Assembly (NCBI GenBank): GCA_032690845.1
Contig: CM064417.1
Coordinates: forward strand, 28,086,536-28,150,535
Length of the DNA stretch: 64,000 nt
DNA from: Eleusine coracana subsp. coracana
Taxonomy: Eukaryota > Streptophyta > Magnoliopsida > Poales > Poaceae
Direction of reading: 5' to 3'
The first letter of the stretch is position 1. Every line of letters begins with the position of its first letter. Made by a program: the position numbers and the translations under genes. The notes beneath the pieces were generated by a model. The model searched no databases, had not been told where the DNA came from, and was given only the letters and a program-made list of their open reading frames with translations. Of this stretch, positions 1-12,536 are shown one piece after another.

Positions 1-91
1 TGTGAAGCTAGCGCAACGTCCTAGTCCATGGATTCATTCAACAACCTGGCGATGCATGCATGCAAGAGTGGGTTCGTGTATAGTAGTAGAC

Positions 92-421
92 CTTAGCAAC
101 GGCAGGGTGGAAGATGATCTGCAGCGGGACGGCAAAGATAAAGAAGAAGGCCGCTTCGGCGAAGCATCGGAGGGAGACCGTCGGCGGGAGCAGCACCTTA
201 GGCTGCAGCTTGTACGGCAGAACGAGAGCCGGGGCGAACGTCTCGAGGAGGAGGAGAGGCAGTGGCGCCAACGTGTAGACGACGAAGACGATGATGGTGG
301 TGTGGCAGTAGAGCCAGTAGTCCGGCATCGCCGCCGAGTACTCAAACCACTTGGTTTCTGCCCATGTGAGGGCGCGTCCCAGTGACGCCTCCGCCTCAGC
401 CACCGTCTCGTACTCGATCAT
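92..421 (-). CDS. SMO1: Methylsterol monooxygenase (SMO1-like), first exon only
   Basis: This is the N-terminal exon of a plant sterol C-4 methyl oxidase. Members are ER-membrane di-iron enzymes that remove C-4 methyl groups during phytosterol synthesis. The 110 codons read through an acidic/Ala stretch with ALGRALTWAETKWFEYSA, then PDYWLYCH, then a hydrophobic span including VYTLAPLPLLLLE (about residues 43-60), and a second hydrophobic segment (FFFIFAVPLQIIF) near the end. This matches the start of SMO1 proteins as I know them. I chose the ATG at 421; the frame is open 11 codons further upstream but only from a GTG. The exon ends at 92 with CTAAG followed by GT (91-90), a usable donor at the point where SMO1 first exons normally end. 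The His-box catalytic motifs belong to later exons outside the window. Reading past the donor reaches a stop at 38-40. No frame damage is visible in the exon. Confidence 0.75.
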
Positions 422-464
422 ATTCTTCTTGTTCTCAGCAGGTCTCCTGCGCACTGCACGCGGC

Positions 465-472
465 GTATATAG
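465..472 (-). promoter_or_regulatory. Probable TATA box of the SMO1-like gene
   Basis: On the minus strand CTATATAC lies 44 bases upstream of the chosen ATG. It would place transcription start only a few bases before the ATG, giving a very short leader. It is the only TATA-like site close upstream. Confidence 0.5.
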
Positions 473-2338
473 CTCACACTAGTTAAGAGGTTACCACACT
501 AGTAGCTACTACACTTATGAGTCGCGTGCTATAGCTAGCTACCGGGCTGAGGTCTGGTCTGGTGCAGCACCTGAGAACTCCCGGTCCGGCGCTTGCACTG
601 CTTTATACACGATGATCCGAGGAGTGGGTACAAGTGTACAAAGCAGGTGCAGCCGTTTTCAGCAGCACGTCTCAGTTTTGTCCATCTGTTACTTTCAAAA
701 AAATAGGAATCGTTCTCTCGGTTAAAATGGAGCGCGAGAGAGAAATGTGTCACCACATGTTGAAAATTACGTGACAGAGACAGCATAACTTATCCCTTGT
801 GTAGAATCATCCAAACATTGTAATCAGCACAAATGCGTACAATGTTTTCTTAAAAAACATATGGAGTGATAATTGTTGAATTATTGGTGGTCCGAGCGGA
901 TACGGCTGTCTCTCTTGCGTCTGCGCTTGCAGCCGCGTCTCACGCTGATGATTTTGCTCCATCGCCGCGTCTCCTCTCTACCATGCCAGCACGATACTTT
1001 TGAATCCCCTATCACCAGTAGAGCTCATTAATTAGCTCTCAACGCCGGCGACTCCGATCCAGCTAGCGCGATACCACCGCTGCTCCACCCTGATACTAGC
1101 AATGTCGCCCGGCGTCTCGGTGGCCAGGGCAATATAGGGGCGGCCGACTAGGGCCCAGCATATGTATCTTTGCCTGCGAGGGCCCATGTTATGCCTATAT
1201 GCCAGGTAATTAATTCAATATTCAATTCGCTTTATTTTCTTTTCTTGTCTTTTTACTAAATGATGAATGGTTTTAATAAATAGTTTTCCAAGTGAAACAC
1301 ATCTGCCATATTGTAGCATCATGCCGAGCTCCTTCTCCGCCCAATCTCAACCCTCCCCACAAATCTAACCTCGCCAATGGTGATGAATCAACTGCTGATA
1401 ATTTCAGATACTTGGGGAGGAGGCTTTTCGTATTCTTTTTCTTGGATTTGCTGAAGCCAGTGAGTGCTCTTAAACCTATATACCTGAACCGCAATGCTTG
1501 TGCTCACATGCGACCATACTCATATATATATATCCAATACAATTGGCGAGGAATTAGTACTCCCTCCATAAACAAATACAAAGCATGCATATTTTCAGAA
1601 AAAAAGTTGAAGCTTGTATACTTTGACCAATAGTAAAATAATTATAATTATTTATATAAAAAAGTTGCACGGACGTCATAAACCTTTAATAACTCTTTTG
1701 AATTGTTCATGAATTTTAATAGTTGCTAGAGATATGTGGTTCATAGGGTAACACTCATACGTGTGGTAAAACTAAAATTACTTGATAGCTATGAGTAGTA
1801 ATGCTGATATGTTTTCATCTACTTATTACATCGTTCATGTTTGATCGAGGATCCTTTCGAACCTAGGATTTTATACAGGAATAATCTCACATGAGTCAGT
1901 TTAATTTCACTAGAAAAATGCAGGATTTGAAAATAATTCTAGCTATATATCCAAAGGATTAAGATTCAAATTTCAACCTAGAATCAAACCAAGGAAATTT
2001 TAATGGTCGTCAATTATTGTACCGACCCTATTGACACTCCAAAAGACGGCTGGGCCTTGTAACGGAACATATAATATAACATTCAACGAATCATATGCCC
2101 CTAGCGATTCCCAGCAACCATGACCGAAAGACCAAGAAAGCTACCCATGAATGGATTAGCATCTCTTCAGGACATTACAAAGTACTATGTCATTATAATA
2201 ATCTTAACGTTTAAAAACAAAAAAAAAAGCTCAAATAAAGTCCAGATGGCCCAATGCTTTGATGTTGACTCACAAGTCCACCTACTTCACATCTGCGCAT
2301 GCGCAAGAGTATGGGAGGTGGCAACCTGCTCGCATATA
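473..2338. other. Intergenic DNA, no gene seen
   Basis: No coding pattern, splice-framed exon or complete mobile element is visible. A block beginning TACTCCCTCCATAAACAAA at about 1558 resembles the left end of a grass MITE, but no matching right end follows. A short (AT)n run lies near 1523. Confidence 0.5.
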
Positions 2339-2570
2339 CTTCTCCGTTCTAAAATTGTTGTCGTTATTGACTTTTCTTTGCTACCTTTAATTATTCGTCT
2401 TATTTAAAAAATATTAAAAAATATAATAATTTATTATGATTTGATTTATTACTGGATAAAATTTAAATATAACTTATAATATTTCATATTTGAACAAATA
2501 TTTTAAATAAAATAAATTATCAAAAATAATAAAAAAATCAATAACGACAATAATTTTGGAACGGAGGGAG
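2339..2570. mobile_element. Stowaway-like MITE
   Basis: A 232-bp AT-rich element with terminal inverted repeats of about 35 bp. The left end is CTTCTCCGTTCTAAAATT and the right end read inward is CTCCCTCCGTTCCAAAATT; both continue with GTCGTTATTGA. It is flanked by TA on both sides (2337-2338 and 2571-2572), the TSD of Tc1/mariner-type Stowaway elements. The CTCCCTCCGT terminus is the usual grass Stowaway signature. It has no coding capacity. Confidence 0.85.
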
Positions 2571-3624
2571 TATACGTATCATCAGTCTCACGGATGCTGC
2601 TTATGATCCATGGACACCTGGAGCCCTCCCGTGCATACAACTGCTCTGCTTTCATGCCACAGATGTTCCCTTCATGCGCAGATAACATCACCGACATACC
2701 AACCACCAACCAATCGTGATATTGCGCAAAAGGAGCGTTCTAATTTTTTATTTGAGAACCTCTGCTATGCCACGTATGGATAGTGTAAATCGAGTCCGTC
2801 CGTTGATGTATCTATAAGCATCTAGAAACTTTGTCACATTTCGCTGCGTCTTTTGTGAAAATAAATAAAAATCCCGTGAAGGGCCAATCATAAAGATTGC
2901 ATAGTTTAATAGATTTTTGGAACCAAGTGAACACTATAGCTTAGCTGTCATCTCAAGATTATCTTGTTTTTCGATATTTTTTCTGTGGATTATTAGAACT
3001 CGTTGCGACTTGTTCCCCACCCGCGATCGATCCCATCTTCTTATGCGCAAGGAGTAAAAAAGCTGTTGAGCAGCCGGGGCTCCGTGTTCTTCGTGCAACC
3101 ACCTCATGAGACCATGCGTGTGTTGTTGCCTTCAGAGGTGCGACTCATCTCGCCACCGTGCTGCACTGCACTAGTAGATGGGGTATTTTGCCGTAGCGAG
3201 ACCACTGGTCCTGATGTGTGACAGGGTGCATATTGCCCCAGTAGTCAACATCGTGCTCTAGTGTGACGATGGGCACGGTGGCTAACGACTGTAGCGACTA
3301 GCGAGCATCACAGCTCATGGCCTGGCGTCACCAACCAACGCAAGTTGGGCAGTTGCGATGCGTCTACTCTTGAAAGACGGTCCATGTCTTTAGAACCATT
3401 GACGATGTCTGATTTCTTTGCCAATATATATACCAGCATAAAATCAATGTTATGCGCTTTGCCTTTATGATGAATTGCGCGGCCCAGAGCTGGTCTATGT
3501 ATGTTAACTTTAACGAAAAATCAACTGAGTCTCTGAAAAAATAACAGGGCAAAAGAATTAACGTGTTTATTAATTCAAAGGAGAAGAACACGGGAACGAC
3601 ACATGTACAGGAAATATCATTATA
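2571..3624. other. Intergenic DNA, no gene seen
   Basis: Mixed-composition DNA. Short open frames (for example 3003-3221) have no recognisable domains or splice context. I see no element ends here. Confidence 0.45.
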
Positions 3625-3988
3625 CTAGGTAGGGCTGCGCGCTGACCGCGCCCGTATACGTTTTCTTTTGTTTGGGGGAAGCATAGGTGGATATGAATTC
3701 TGTTGGTTTTCTCATATCTTGTGGCGGCATGTTATTTGTTGGTTTGGATTGCGCTAGTGATATGTTTTATGGGCTGGTTCTAGAGGTCATGTGTTTTTGT
3801 TCGTGGAGGTTCGGGTGGCGATTGTCTCACAACACAGCGGAACCAAAAAAACACACTGGAGGGTGGGCATCATGTTACGTGGCAAAAGAATAATGGCTAT
3901 ATGAAGGCGAAACCCACCGTGACTGGTTGAGGAGGCGCCGGAGCCCCGTACGCCCGCGAAGTCCAGGCCAGATTAGAATATATATAGA
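3625..3988 (-). mobile_element. Short non-autonomous Helitron, upstream member of a tandem pair
   Basis: Read on the minus strand, it ends with a GC-rich hairpin (GGGC-GCG stem around 3632-3653) followed by CTACCTAG at 3625, and the next host base is T, as expected for Helitron A/T insertion. The minus-strand 5' end is TCTATATATATTCTAATC at 3988, close to the TC-T-A-T-A-rich grass Helitron start. There are no coding features. The 5' end directly abuts the 3' end of a second, similar element. Confidence 0.55.
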
Positions 3989-5596
3989 GGTAGAAGTACG
4001 CGCTACCACCCGCCTATTAGGAATTTAATTATGTTATCATTATTAAAATGAGATTCATAGAGAAGGTATATAAAAAAGATAAATATTTTTACGGCTTTGT
4101 GATGGTAAGATAAAATATATTTTAAATTACATATTTTCTAATTTTGAATTGACTGAAAACTTTGTTATTTATGTTTTGATATCTGTATAATAATTATAAA
4201 TCGTTGAATTTAGATCAGATTGCTGAAATCGATACTTAAAAGTTGTTCAAACTTTCCGTTAACTAAAAATTAGTAAGTTCTTTTAAATTATCAAAGAACT
4301 TAACCTTATATAAGTTTTCGTTGTCCTTGTAATTTTTCTGCAGCAACACAGAGCTTAGCCCGTGATTATTCCACATAATTGTGTGTCCTATGATTAAATA
4401 ATGCAAAACAAAATGTCTCAATCCAACTGCCTGCTCCATTTCGCATTTCTTTTCACTCTGCCGGTCGTTGCAGCTGAGCCACATGGCCGCCTGATCATCT
4501 CAACGTGGCAGCAGGCTCGGCCTCTCTCTCTCTCTCTCGCACCGAGCTCTAAGTCCTCATCCTTTCCGTGAAGCTCATCCCCATCCTCGTTAACATCGCC
4601 TGCCCATTTTCTTTCTTCCACCGAGCGAGCTGAAGCTACAACAAAGATTTTGTGCCATTCCGTATATCTAAAGCAAAAGTACGCATGAAGATTCAACTCC
4701 AACAGTTCCCGTTTCCATGGCATGGAACTCACAAGAGCCGGTCATTTCTCTGAACAGACTATAGTCGTATCTGCAAGATCCCACTACCCAGTCGCCTCCT
4801 TCCCCTCCAATCCACCAAGAATCCACTGATCTAGTGATCAGAGCTCCTCTAATCCATCAAGAATGCATTAATCCAGAAGTCACAGGCCTCAATGTCTTGC
4901 ATACAAACACCATTCAACTTACATATTTCACAAATTCAGTTCAGCGCAATAACAGTTCCGTTTCTCTAGAGCTTTACTCCTTCTGCATGCCATGGAGGTC
5001 GCAAATCCATCATCTACTTCCAGCCACGAGCTCGGGGCTCGGCAGCACCACAGTGAAGCTCTTGGCTGCCGATTGTCCAGTTTTTCCTCCACACAACATC
5101 CCATGGATCTGGTGCACTTCTAAGCCAGGTCTTGCTCCCAAAACCCAGCATCGTCTTCAACTGCCCACGGTCAACCCCAGCCAGCCTACTGATGCCGGAG
5201 CAGCGACAAGAGCCCAGGCATGGAGGTGTACCGCACCATCCACTTCCTCTAAAATCCACTTGGATGCCTCTCCACTCCCGGTCCATCAAAATGACGACCG
5301 ACGATCAAACAATCTTCTGCCCAGCGGCCTACTGATGTTGGAGTGACGACAAGGGCTCGGAGCGATCCTCCGACAAGCTGCACCATCCATTTCCTCTACT
5401 CCGACGCCTTCACTCCTAACCCATCGAATCGATGGCTGTCGATCAAACAGCCTTCTCCTCAAGGAGCCTGTGGGGAAGGTAGCCTATGACGTGTCGTTGT
5501 GGGACTGGCTGGAAGGGACGTGTCGATGCGGAATTGGCTAGGAGAAGGTCGGAGCGCCCGTAGGGTGGCGAAGGCCACACCGGATTAGTATATAGA
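3989..5596 (-). mobile_element. Second non-autonomous Helitron, abutting the first
   Basis: Its minus-strand 5' end, TCTATATACTAATCC at 5596, is preceded by A and resembles the 5' end of the neighbouring Helitron; the sequence just inside is also similar. Its 3' end around 3989-4012 resembles the GC-rich hairpin end of the first element (CTACC retained) but lacks the terminal TAG. The interior holds a (TC)n run near 4530 and a 143-bp tandem duplication. A plus-strand frame across 4834-5346 has no recognised domain, and I do not call it a gene. Confidence 0.5.
5185..5470. repeat. 143-bp imperfect tandem duplication inside the Helitron
   Basis: CCTACTGATG...GGAG...CGACAAG...GC at 5185 recurs at 5328. 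Both copies contain GCACCATCCA[CT]TTCCTCT and a later GATCAAACA[AG]. The copies differ by many substitutions and small indels, so the duplication is old. Confidence 0.6.
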
Positions 5597-5997
5597 TATA
5601 GATATGCTTGTTACAAATTTTATTTTATTGTGTCACTACTCGTATTATTTTTTTATTTGGCACACAATGTTAGGAAGGTATAATAAGACGTTTCAAACTA
5701 TTTCCAGTTCATTTTACACAACAAATGATGGATTATGATCATCCAAATCATGTCATCGCTCCTTTGTTAACTTTCATTCATCTCCCATAGAGCCATAGAG
5801 GGGCCTTTGCATACAAATACATATGTAATTTTAACGCATAAATATATGGCTCACAATTCAGCCACATGCCTGGCGGGACTTCCTACCCGTATCAAGCCAT
5901 TAGTTCGCTATGATTGTGACCCAATATGACAACCTTTTTTTTTTCTTTTGCGAGTGATCCATATGACACTTGATCAATCAAATATCTGTTTACAGTA
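5597..5997. other. Intergenic DNA, nothing identified
   Basis: AT-rich sequence between two Helitron-type elements. No exon, repeat unit or terminal signal is evident. Confidence 0.4.
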
Positions 5998-6245
5998 CTA
6001 TTTTTTTTACACGTGCGACACGCACATTATCATTGTTTCATAAAGATATCATGTATCAAAGAGGAATATATATTTTTATTAAAAGACAGAATAATGGTAT
6101 AGTTTTTCACTGATGTTACGAGGCGTGTGAATAGGAACGAATTTATGTTACACTGAGTCAAATATCTAGGAGAAGTTGATAATACAAAGGTAACCTTACC
6201 AATAAAAGTAAGATGTGCACGTATGAGTTTATATTTTAAGATAAT
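5998..6245 (-). mobile_element. Helitron 3' end, copy 1 of a dispersed family
   Basis: Contains ACACGTGCGACACGCAC, which on the minus strand forms the GTGCG-TGT-CGCAC hairpin typical of a Helitron 3' end, followed by a T/A run and CTA(T). The terminal CTAG is degenerate here. About 240 bp of adjoining sequence matches the block starting at 20259, including ATATCTAGGAGA, GTATGAGTT and ATATTTTAAGA. The 5' end of this copy was not found. Confidence 0.5.
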
Positions 6246-8232
6246 CAGGTAACATGCAAATAGTCGAATCATATGGTTAGTTAGATCAGTCACATCACGA
6301 TAAAAAAATGATGACCAAGAACATTTTATCAAAGGACAAATTATTATAACCCACTTTGTAATTTTCACCAAGCTTCTTGCACTCCGAAATTATCTATTTT
6401 TATAACTAAATCACAAAAATGTAACATTTAAATTATCTATTCTTGCAGTTATTAATTCAAAAAATATTATATTAGTTTGAAATATCATGTAAATTACAGT
6501 ATAATGAGGTCAAGATTGTTCTAAAGTATTGCTATTTCTGATACATCTCTGATAATTTATATGTCACTTTAACTGCCTAATAAATTAAAATTAAAATTAT
6601 CCACTTTGAAATGTTTGTGAGAACTTGTTCATCTTATCTTCAACACTCCAAACCTCAGGGATAACATTCACCCTATTGCTGTTTATGACCGCATCTCTTG
6701 AAGCCCTTAGAGCTTTGTAGCAATGATTGTTCTCCATACTATTTATCTAACAGAACGAATCTATCACACCCGATTTTATTAAGGCAAAGCCAGATGCACT
6801 CCACATGTATGCCAGGATCAAAACCATACACGTAGCAACAAAATAATGTACCATTATTATTAAAAGCCAAGTAAATGTTATACCATTATTACAATAAAGA
6901 CTCATTGGTCTCAATTAAATAACATAACAATAGCAAACGATTAACTAGCGGAGCGGGACTTTCATTCGCCACAAGAGTTTTCTGGCGGAACACAAGCCTA
7001 GTACGGTGCATCCGGGTCGAAATCATCATCATCATTGGAATCCTCTTGTCCTCCAAGGTCTGAGTAGCGAGTATATCGAACAACAACAGAATATAGCAAG
7101 GGTGAGTACTTGTCGTACTTAGCAAGTAGGAGAAATAAAATGACATGCAAGCTAATATCAAGAAAGACTTGACTCATGTTTCATGCACTACGCAGGACAC
7201 ATTTATAAAAACAACTTATTTACTAAGTGTAATCTTCAAACTTCAAACAGAACCAACAAGGATGATACAAGCTCATCGGATTTCCCAAATCCGACTATCG
7301 ACTCACCAAGTATCCACCACTTGGCTACCAAAACCACTCACCAAGCACTCATCCCTCTAATCGTGAAGAAGTTCAAGCTCGCTCTTAACCGTGAGCACGG
7401 TTGTCATGACAGTTTTATCCTTACAAGATTTGCACATATTCTCCACGAGTCAATGATCTTCATTATGCTTCACACTTCCATGGTGTGTATCCAGGTTCAC
7501 ATTGAATAGCCTTTCAATAGCGCCTCCTACCCTTAAACACCCGCTAAGGATTCGCTAAAACAGGGGAGTCTATTTTCCCTCCACCGCATAGCCTCCTCTT
7601 GCGCCATATAACAGGCAGATGGTGATACAGTAAATAAGAGAACAACTATTTAATTAGCTAAGCCGCACCCATTTAAGCTTCGTAGTTGCGCTGTTCAGTC
7701 GGGTTACATGTGCACGAAACGGTCCTTATAACCTAAACTGGCAACTAGCACATACCAAAATCTCGTGCACTCGGCACCATACCAAACCATCCTGCCAGTC
7801 CAAATTTCCTAAGCTCCATGTTGCTAAAAATTACCAACCCAAGATGATTAAGTAGAGCATTAGTCAAGTTAATTAATTTGTCTCCATCCACATGACATCA
7901 AGCTAACCATTAACCTACCCAAAATCATAGACACGCTACCCATCCAAAGGCTTCAAGGAATAATATGGAAAAACTAGTAAACCATAATATAGGATTCATA
8001 TTGACATGCATGCAATTTGTAAAAGAAGAGATCAACAGGCACTTGCCTTCTATCGATTGCTGCTCAAACACTTGGTATTGAAGATTGTACGTAACTTCTT
8101 GATCCGGCTTTATGTCGTGTAATTGTACCGACAAGAAATCAATAAACACACTAAGAAACAGGCCAAATCATAGCATCACGGTAAATAAAATATATTATTA
8201 AAAAGCATACGTCGTAACGATTGCTTGAGCAC
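6246..8232. other. AT-rich region with possible LTR relic, no gene called
   Basis: TATCACACCCGATTTTATTAA near 6764 and CAAGGGTGAGTACTTGTCG near 7096 resemble sequence I associate with grass LTR retrotransposon LTRs, but I could not find both ends or a TSD. Open frames at 6889-7161 (minus) and 7145-7509 (plus) have no recognised domains. Confidence 0.3.
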
Positions 8233-11200
8233 CACTACTACAGAACCTACATATAGTAACACATGCTTGTAACACTTGGACATTGGTGTTACAATAGATT
8301 TTATAGGAGCACAAAATTGTGTTATAAATAACTCTGTAACTCATAATTTTTATTTTCAAAAAATATGTTACAAGAAACAGTTTTAGTAACAAGAAACTAG
8401 TGTTACATTAAAAGTAATACAAATATTATTACTTATTATAATATATCTAGTACAAGTGCTACAAGAAAAATATTGTTGTAACATAAAATAGTGTTGCAAC
8501 AAAAATGTTTCAGGATTAGAGCCTTATAATGTCTTGTCTGCTACTTCAATAATGGATTTATTTTTTTATCTTCTAATAACTTTAGCTCCGGATGTGAAAT
8601 ATTTTCCAAATCATGTGGTAGAGACTTCATGTTGGGATAAAACTCCATCCTCTCTAATGATTATAAATGACTATATGCTTATGTTAATCATAATTCTGTC
8701 TTAGCCTAAATGAAAATGTCACAAGTTTGAAAAGTAAGCACCTGAGTTTATTTTTATGAACAATGCTTTATTTAATTTTTGCATTAAATGTTATTTTTGT
8801 TTAGTACTAGTGAAGCAGCATATGCTTCGATGGCAAGTAGTTGATCATCAAAACTTACTTATATATCCACACGTCAAGCAACGCTATTGTACTTCTTTTA
8901 ACAATAGTAATATGATTCAATAGTCACTACAACCAAACAAATATATTGTAACACACTCTCTCAAGTAGTAACACATATATGTATTATAACAGATATTAGT
9001 TGTTCTTCCTTATATTATAAATTCTATGTTTAGAAATCACAATCACAACTGTGTTCTAGCCTAGCTGGTGTTGCCATCTGAAAGTCCCTTGATGTCGACT
9101 AGACGGGGGGTGAATAGGCGTTTCAGAAAACTTAACAAAAACTCGCGGCGGAATTAAAACTGTCAAAACCGGTTGCTCTAGTTTAGCAAACCGGTTACAC
9201 CGATTTTGTCAGAGAGTTTGGAAGAAAACAACTAATGGAGAGAAAGAATCAAGCACTCAAGACATACAAGCTATCAAAACAAACAAAGGAACTACCTCTA
9301 TTTGATTCACAAAAAAAATCTACACAATTTGGGAAAGACCAAAACCGGTCCCACTGGTTTGGCAAACCGGACCCACCGGTTTTCTCAGGACAGAGAGAAT
9401 AAAAACAGAAAACTAACAACGTCCCACTTAGTTCTAGCAAGATTAAAGAAACCTAGAGAGCATGCAAGATCTACCACAAGCAATCACAAAGAAGGCAAGC
9501 ACAACTACACATGCAACCTATGAATCAACAAGAAAAGAAGCAAGAACATAAGGAAGCAAACCAAATGAAGCAGACGGAGATTTGTTTGCCGAAGTTCAGA
9601 TTCACCCCGTGAACCCTACATCTCCGTTGAGGAAGCTTGAGCTGCTCACAAGGCACACTCCAAGCCAGGTCTCTTTCAACCGCTTTTCTCGATCCACTAT
9701 CTTTGCTTCTTTCCTTGCGGAGGCGAAGCGGACCTTCACAAACTTTCCCAAGGCTCACCACAAGCTTGGGAGCTCTAGGCCGACGCCTAGCCGACTAGGA
9801 GGTTTCACCTCCAAGAGTAACAAATGGTTCACGGATTAGCACCACAATGCTCAAATGCTCAAGTGTAGGATTTTTTCTATTATGTTGTCAATCTCTATCT
9901 CTCTTAACCCAATCCTTAGGATTTCTCACAAATCACTCAAACCTCACAAAGAGGTGTTGGGGAGAGCTCTACAAGGCTTTGAATGTATTTTCTTCGTGCA
10001 CACGATCAGTCCCTCCAAAGGAGGAGTGGAGGAACTATTTATACTTGTCCCCCAAAAACTAGCCGTTATACTGAACCAGTCAAAACCACTCTCTCCGATT
10101 TCCCAAACCGGTCCCTCCGGTTTTCCTAAACTAGCCGTTAAAGATTTAAACCGAAACCGGTTACACCGGTTTTTCCTGCCACAGAGAGACTCGTGTTTTA
10201 TGTGGCCATTGTGTTTCTCTCATCTCACTTGGATTTTTCTTTGAGCATTGAGACATTAAATGCAAACCATGTAGCATCCCTCTTGATAGAGCGGCATGCC
10301 TAAACTCAAGATTAAATAAAAAGATAATTCTTCTTCTTGAGCTTGCATGATAATGAATTTTGCCACTTCTTCTTTTTAGTGCTTCATGAGTACTGTCACA
10401 TGTGCTTTTGCTGAGCGTCATCACCTAGAGTATGTGACTTGGAAAATCTTCATTCATAAGATCCATTTCCATCTTTTAGTTCACAAGTCATATTATATCT
10501 ACATATTCCAATAAAGATTGATACTTGGAAATATGTGACCACTTGTAGCTTGATCGGTCCATCGTGATTGCGCTCCGCCTGCCCTTCACCATGTCTTGGG
10601 TCCCTCGGCGCCAAGACTCCATCTTGCCCTTCTCCCGTGCATGGTCCATCGCGGCCAAGTCATGACAATCTTTCACCATCTTGCTATCTCGAGTCACACA
10701 TAACTTTGTATCATCGTTATTCCTTTATTTGAATTTCTTCTTTGAAATATTATTTTGATCAAGTTGCTTCCAAGAATAATACATAGAAGAACAACACTTG
10801 ATCACTTCTTTTTCTTGACAACATCAATTGGTTGACACCATCTCATATCAATGGTTTTCATGTCCCACATTCATTTTAAACCTTGGCTTGTTATAATATT
10901 ACTTTATATGGACCTATTTATTTGGCACTTCTCCTTTTCAACATATAGGCCTATTTTCCTTACATAATTGTATATTATCGAAGATGATCATTTGGATTCA
11001 TGAAAATTATATTCTTTATGTTCAACCAGCTCATATACTCACAAAGAGGATTAGTTCTTTAATCACGATGTCATACAACTAGCAAAACCCACTAGGGACA
11101 TAGATGCAGTTTCACCATCAATCTTGAAGTATGCCATCAGAGTTTGATTCCTAGTACAAGACATTATTTTATATTTAACGCTATTTTTTGTTACCAAAAT

Positions 11201-11474
11201 TATAACACTTTTGTTGACTTGTAACACATATATAATAGGCTTTATTTGTATTATTTTTTCTTATAAATAGTAACACATATATGTGTTATAATAGAATTTG
11301 CTTGTTTCATATTTTCTCACAATCAGTAACACATAAATGTGTTACTACGAAACATACTCTAATAATAGCACAACCTAGATCACTTATTAAATGTGTTACT
11401 ATAGGTCTCAGTAACTTTTTTTTCTACCTCTAGTAACACATAAAAGTGTTGCCAGAAGACCGACCGACGTAGTG
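8233..11474. mobile_element. Non-autonomous CACTA element, split by a solo LTR
   Basis: The left end starts CACTACTACAGAACC and the right end, read inward, starts CACTACGTCGGTCGG. Both subterminal regions carry many short GTAACAC/GTGTTAC repeats in both orientations (8250-8510, 8950-9000, 11215-11455), the array type that CACTA transposases bind. The flanking triplets are CAC and CAT, a near match to the 3-bp TSD. Apart from the inserted LTR the element is about 1.2 kb and has no transposase reading frame. Confidence 0.7.
9079..11114. mobile_element. Solo LTR (2,036 bp) with 5-bp TSD
   Basis: Starts TGAAAGTCCC and ends GCAGTTTCA, so the termini are TG...CA with a TGAAA/TTTCA inverted repeat. 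It is flanked on both sides by CCATC (9074-9078 and 11115-11119), a perfect 5-bp TSD. No internal domain or second LTR is present, so it is a solo LTR left by LTR-LTR recombination. It contains several ACCGGTTTNACCGGTTTT-like blocks (9165-9380 and 10080-10175). The superfamily cannot be told from the LTR alone. Confidence 0.8.
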
Positions 11475-11908
11475 CATAAGAATTATGTAAATCAGAGCTC
11501 ATGAGAAAAAGTAATAAGCCTGACAATCTATAAAGGCTTTTCTAAAAAAGATAAATCCAATACGAGGCTGTTTATGCAGAAATACATCCTATGATGTCAG
11601 TCCAACGTCATGCTGACGCATGGCCAATAAACTAATCCAAGTCAGCTCTAAAATACGTATGCGCATATATTAAGCTACAGGTTGCATGCGATCCTTATTG
11701 AATAAGGAATAAATACCCTGCTGTCTTGCTCTATCACCTGATCAGATCACAAGAAGAAATTAGCAAGCGGCTGGCAGTAACTACGTATGGCAGCGGCGTC
11801 ACCATGATTGCAACTACAAGCTTCGTCAGAGACACTTGAAGCACTCTTACGTTCTACAAAACTGTATGAAAAGACATGCAACGAACGAAACTAGCTTGCG
11901 ATTCTCAC

Positions 11909-12107
11909 CAAGGGCCTTCGCAACTTGCAGCGCTGATGGATCGTCGGGGCGCTGGCTGCAGGTTTGAGACGACGATCAGATAGACAACACAGGAGCTAGC
12001 TCTTGCGATGCGAACGGCAAAGCCAACCAACACACTCACCAGGAATCGTAGGCGGGGTTTCGGGACAGCAAGACGACGGGGATCACCTTCGTGAGTTCCT
12101 GGTTGCC
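11909..12107 (-). pseudogene. Exons 2 and 3 of an unrecognised plant gene
   Basis: Two small minus-strand exons fit splice rules. One is 12107-12040: acceptor CTGCAG, donor GTGAGT, reading GNQELTKVIPVVLLSRNPAY. The next is 11955-11909: acceptor ACCTGCAG, donor GTGAGA, reading QRPDDPSALQVAKAL in the matching phase (the first exon leaves two bases). I do not recognise the family. A fitting first exon ending ...PADFTLQ with a GTAAAC donor lies at 15151-15020, but inside the neighbouring CACTA-like element. No further exons were clear towards 11.5 kb, so this may be a fragment rather than a working gene. Confidence 0.45.
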
Positions 12108-12536
12108 CTGCAGCGTGAAGGCTAGCACTATAAGAAATATGATTTTCTATAACGTTTTAATTTCATCATAGAAAGTAAGAAATACATCGTTTTACTATAT
12201 GTTACGATGTTTGTGTGATGAAAATCAATTCATCATTTATTCTATATAATATTATACGTTCAGTGATATTTCTTTTCTTTTTCGTCATAGTTTTTCTGTA
12301 ACAGTTCTTGTAAAATGTCGCAAAGTCTAACCATTACAATCTGATATCGCGCTGACATTGAGCTGATGTGACACAGACCAGTATGGCCCATTAATCTTGT
12401 GGGTTGGCCCATAGTCTGGTCCACTAATATCAAAGACCAAACCCGACTCATGTTGTGGGCCAAGCCCATCTACATTTTTTTTGAAGCAGTCCTAGTCAAA
12501 ATCAGAATTGAGCCCAAACAACGTCCGTATATGAAT

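Noticed and set aside
34..385. Overlapping open frames on both strands across the first 400 bases
   Set aside because: They are GC-rich shadows of the SMO1 exon in other frames, with Arg/Ser-rich, domain-free translations.
38..454. A longer SMO1-like frame starting at 454 and running to 38
   Set aside because: The first codon at 454 is GTG, not ATG, and the sequence after 92 departs from the family right after a GT donor; the ATG start at 421 fits SMO1 proteins.
1558..1850. Possible MITE beginning TACTCCCTCCATAAACAAA
   Set aside because: No inverted right end or second TA flank within 600 bp; at most a truncated copy.
4834..5346. A 170-codon plus-strand frame
   Set aside because: It overlaps a tandem duplication inside a Helitron, has no recognisable domain and no splice or codon evidence.
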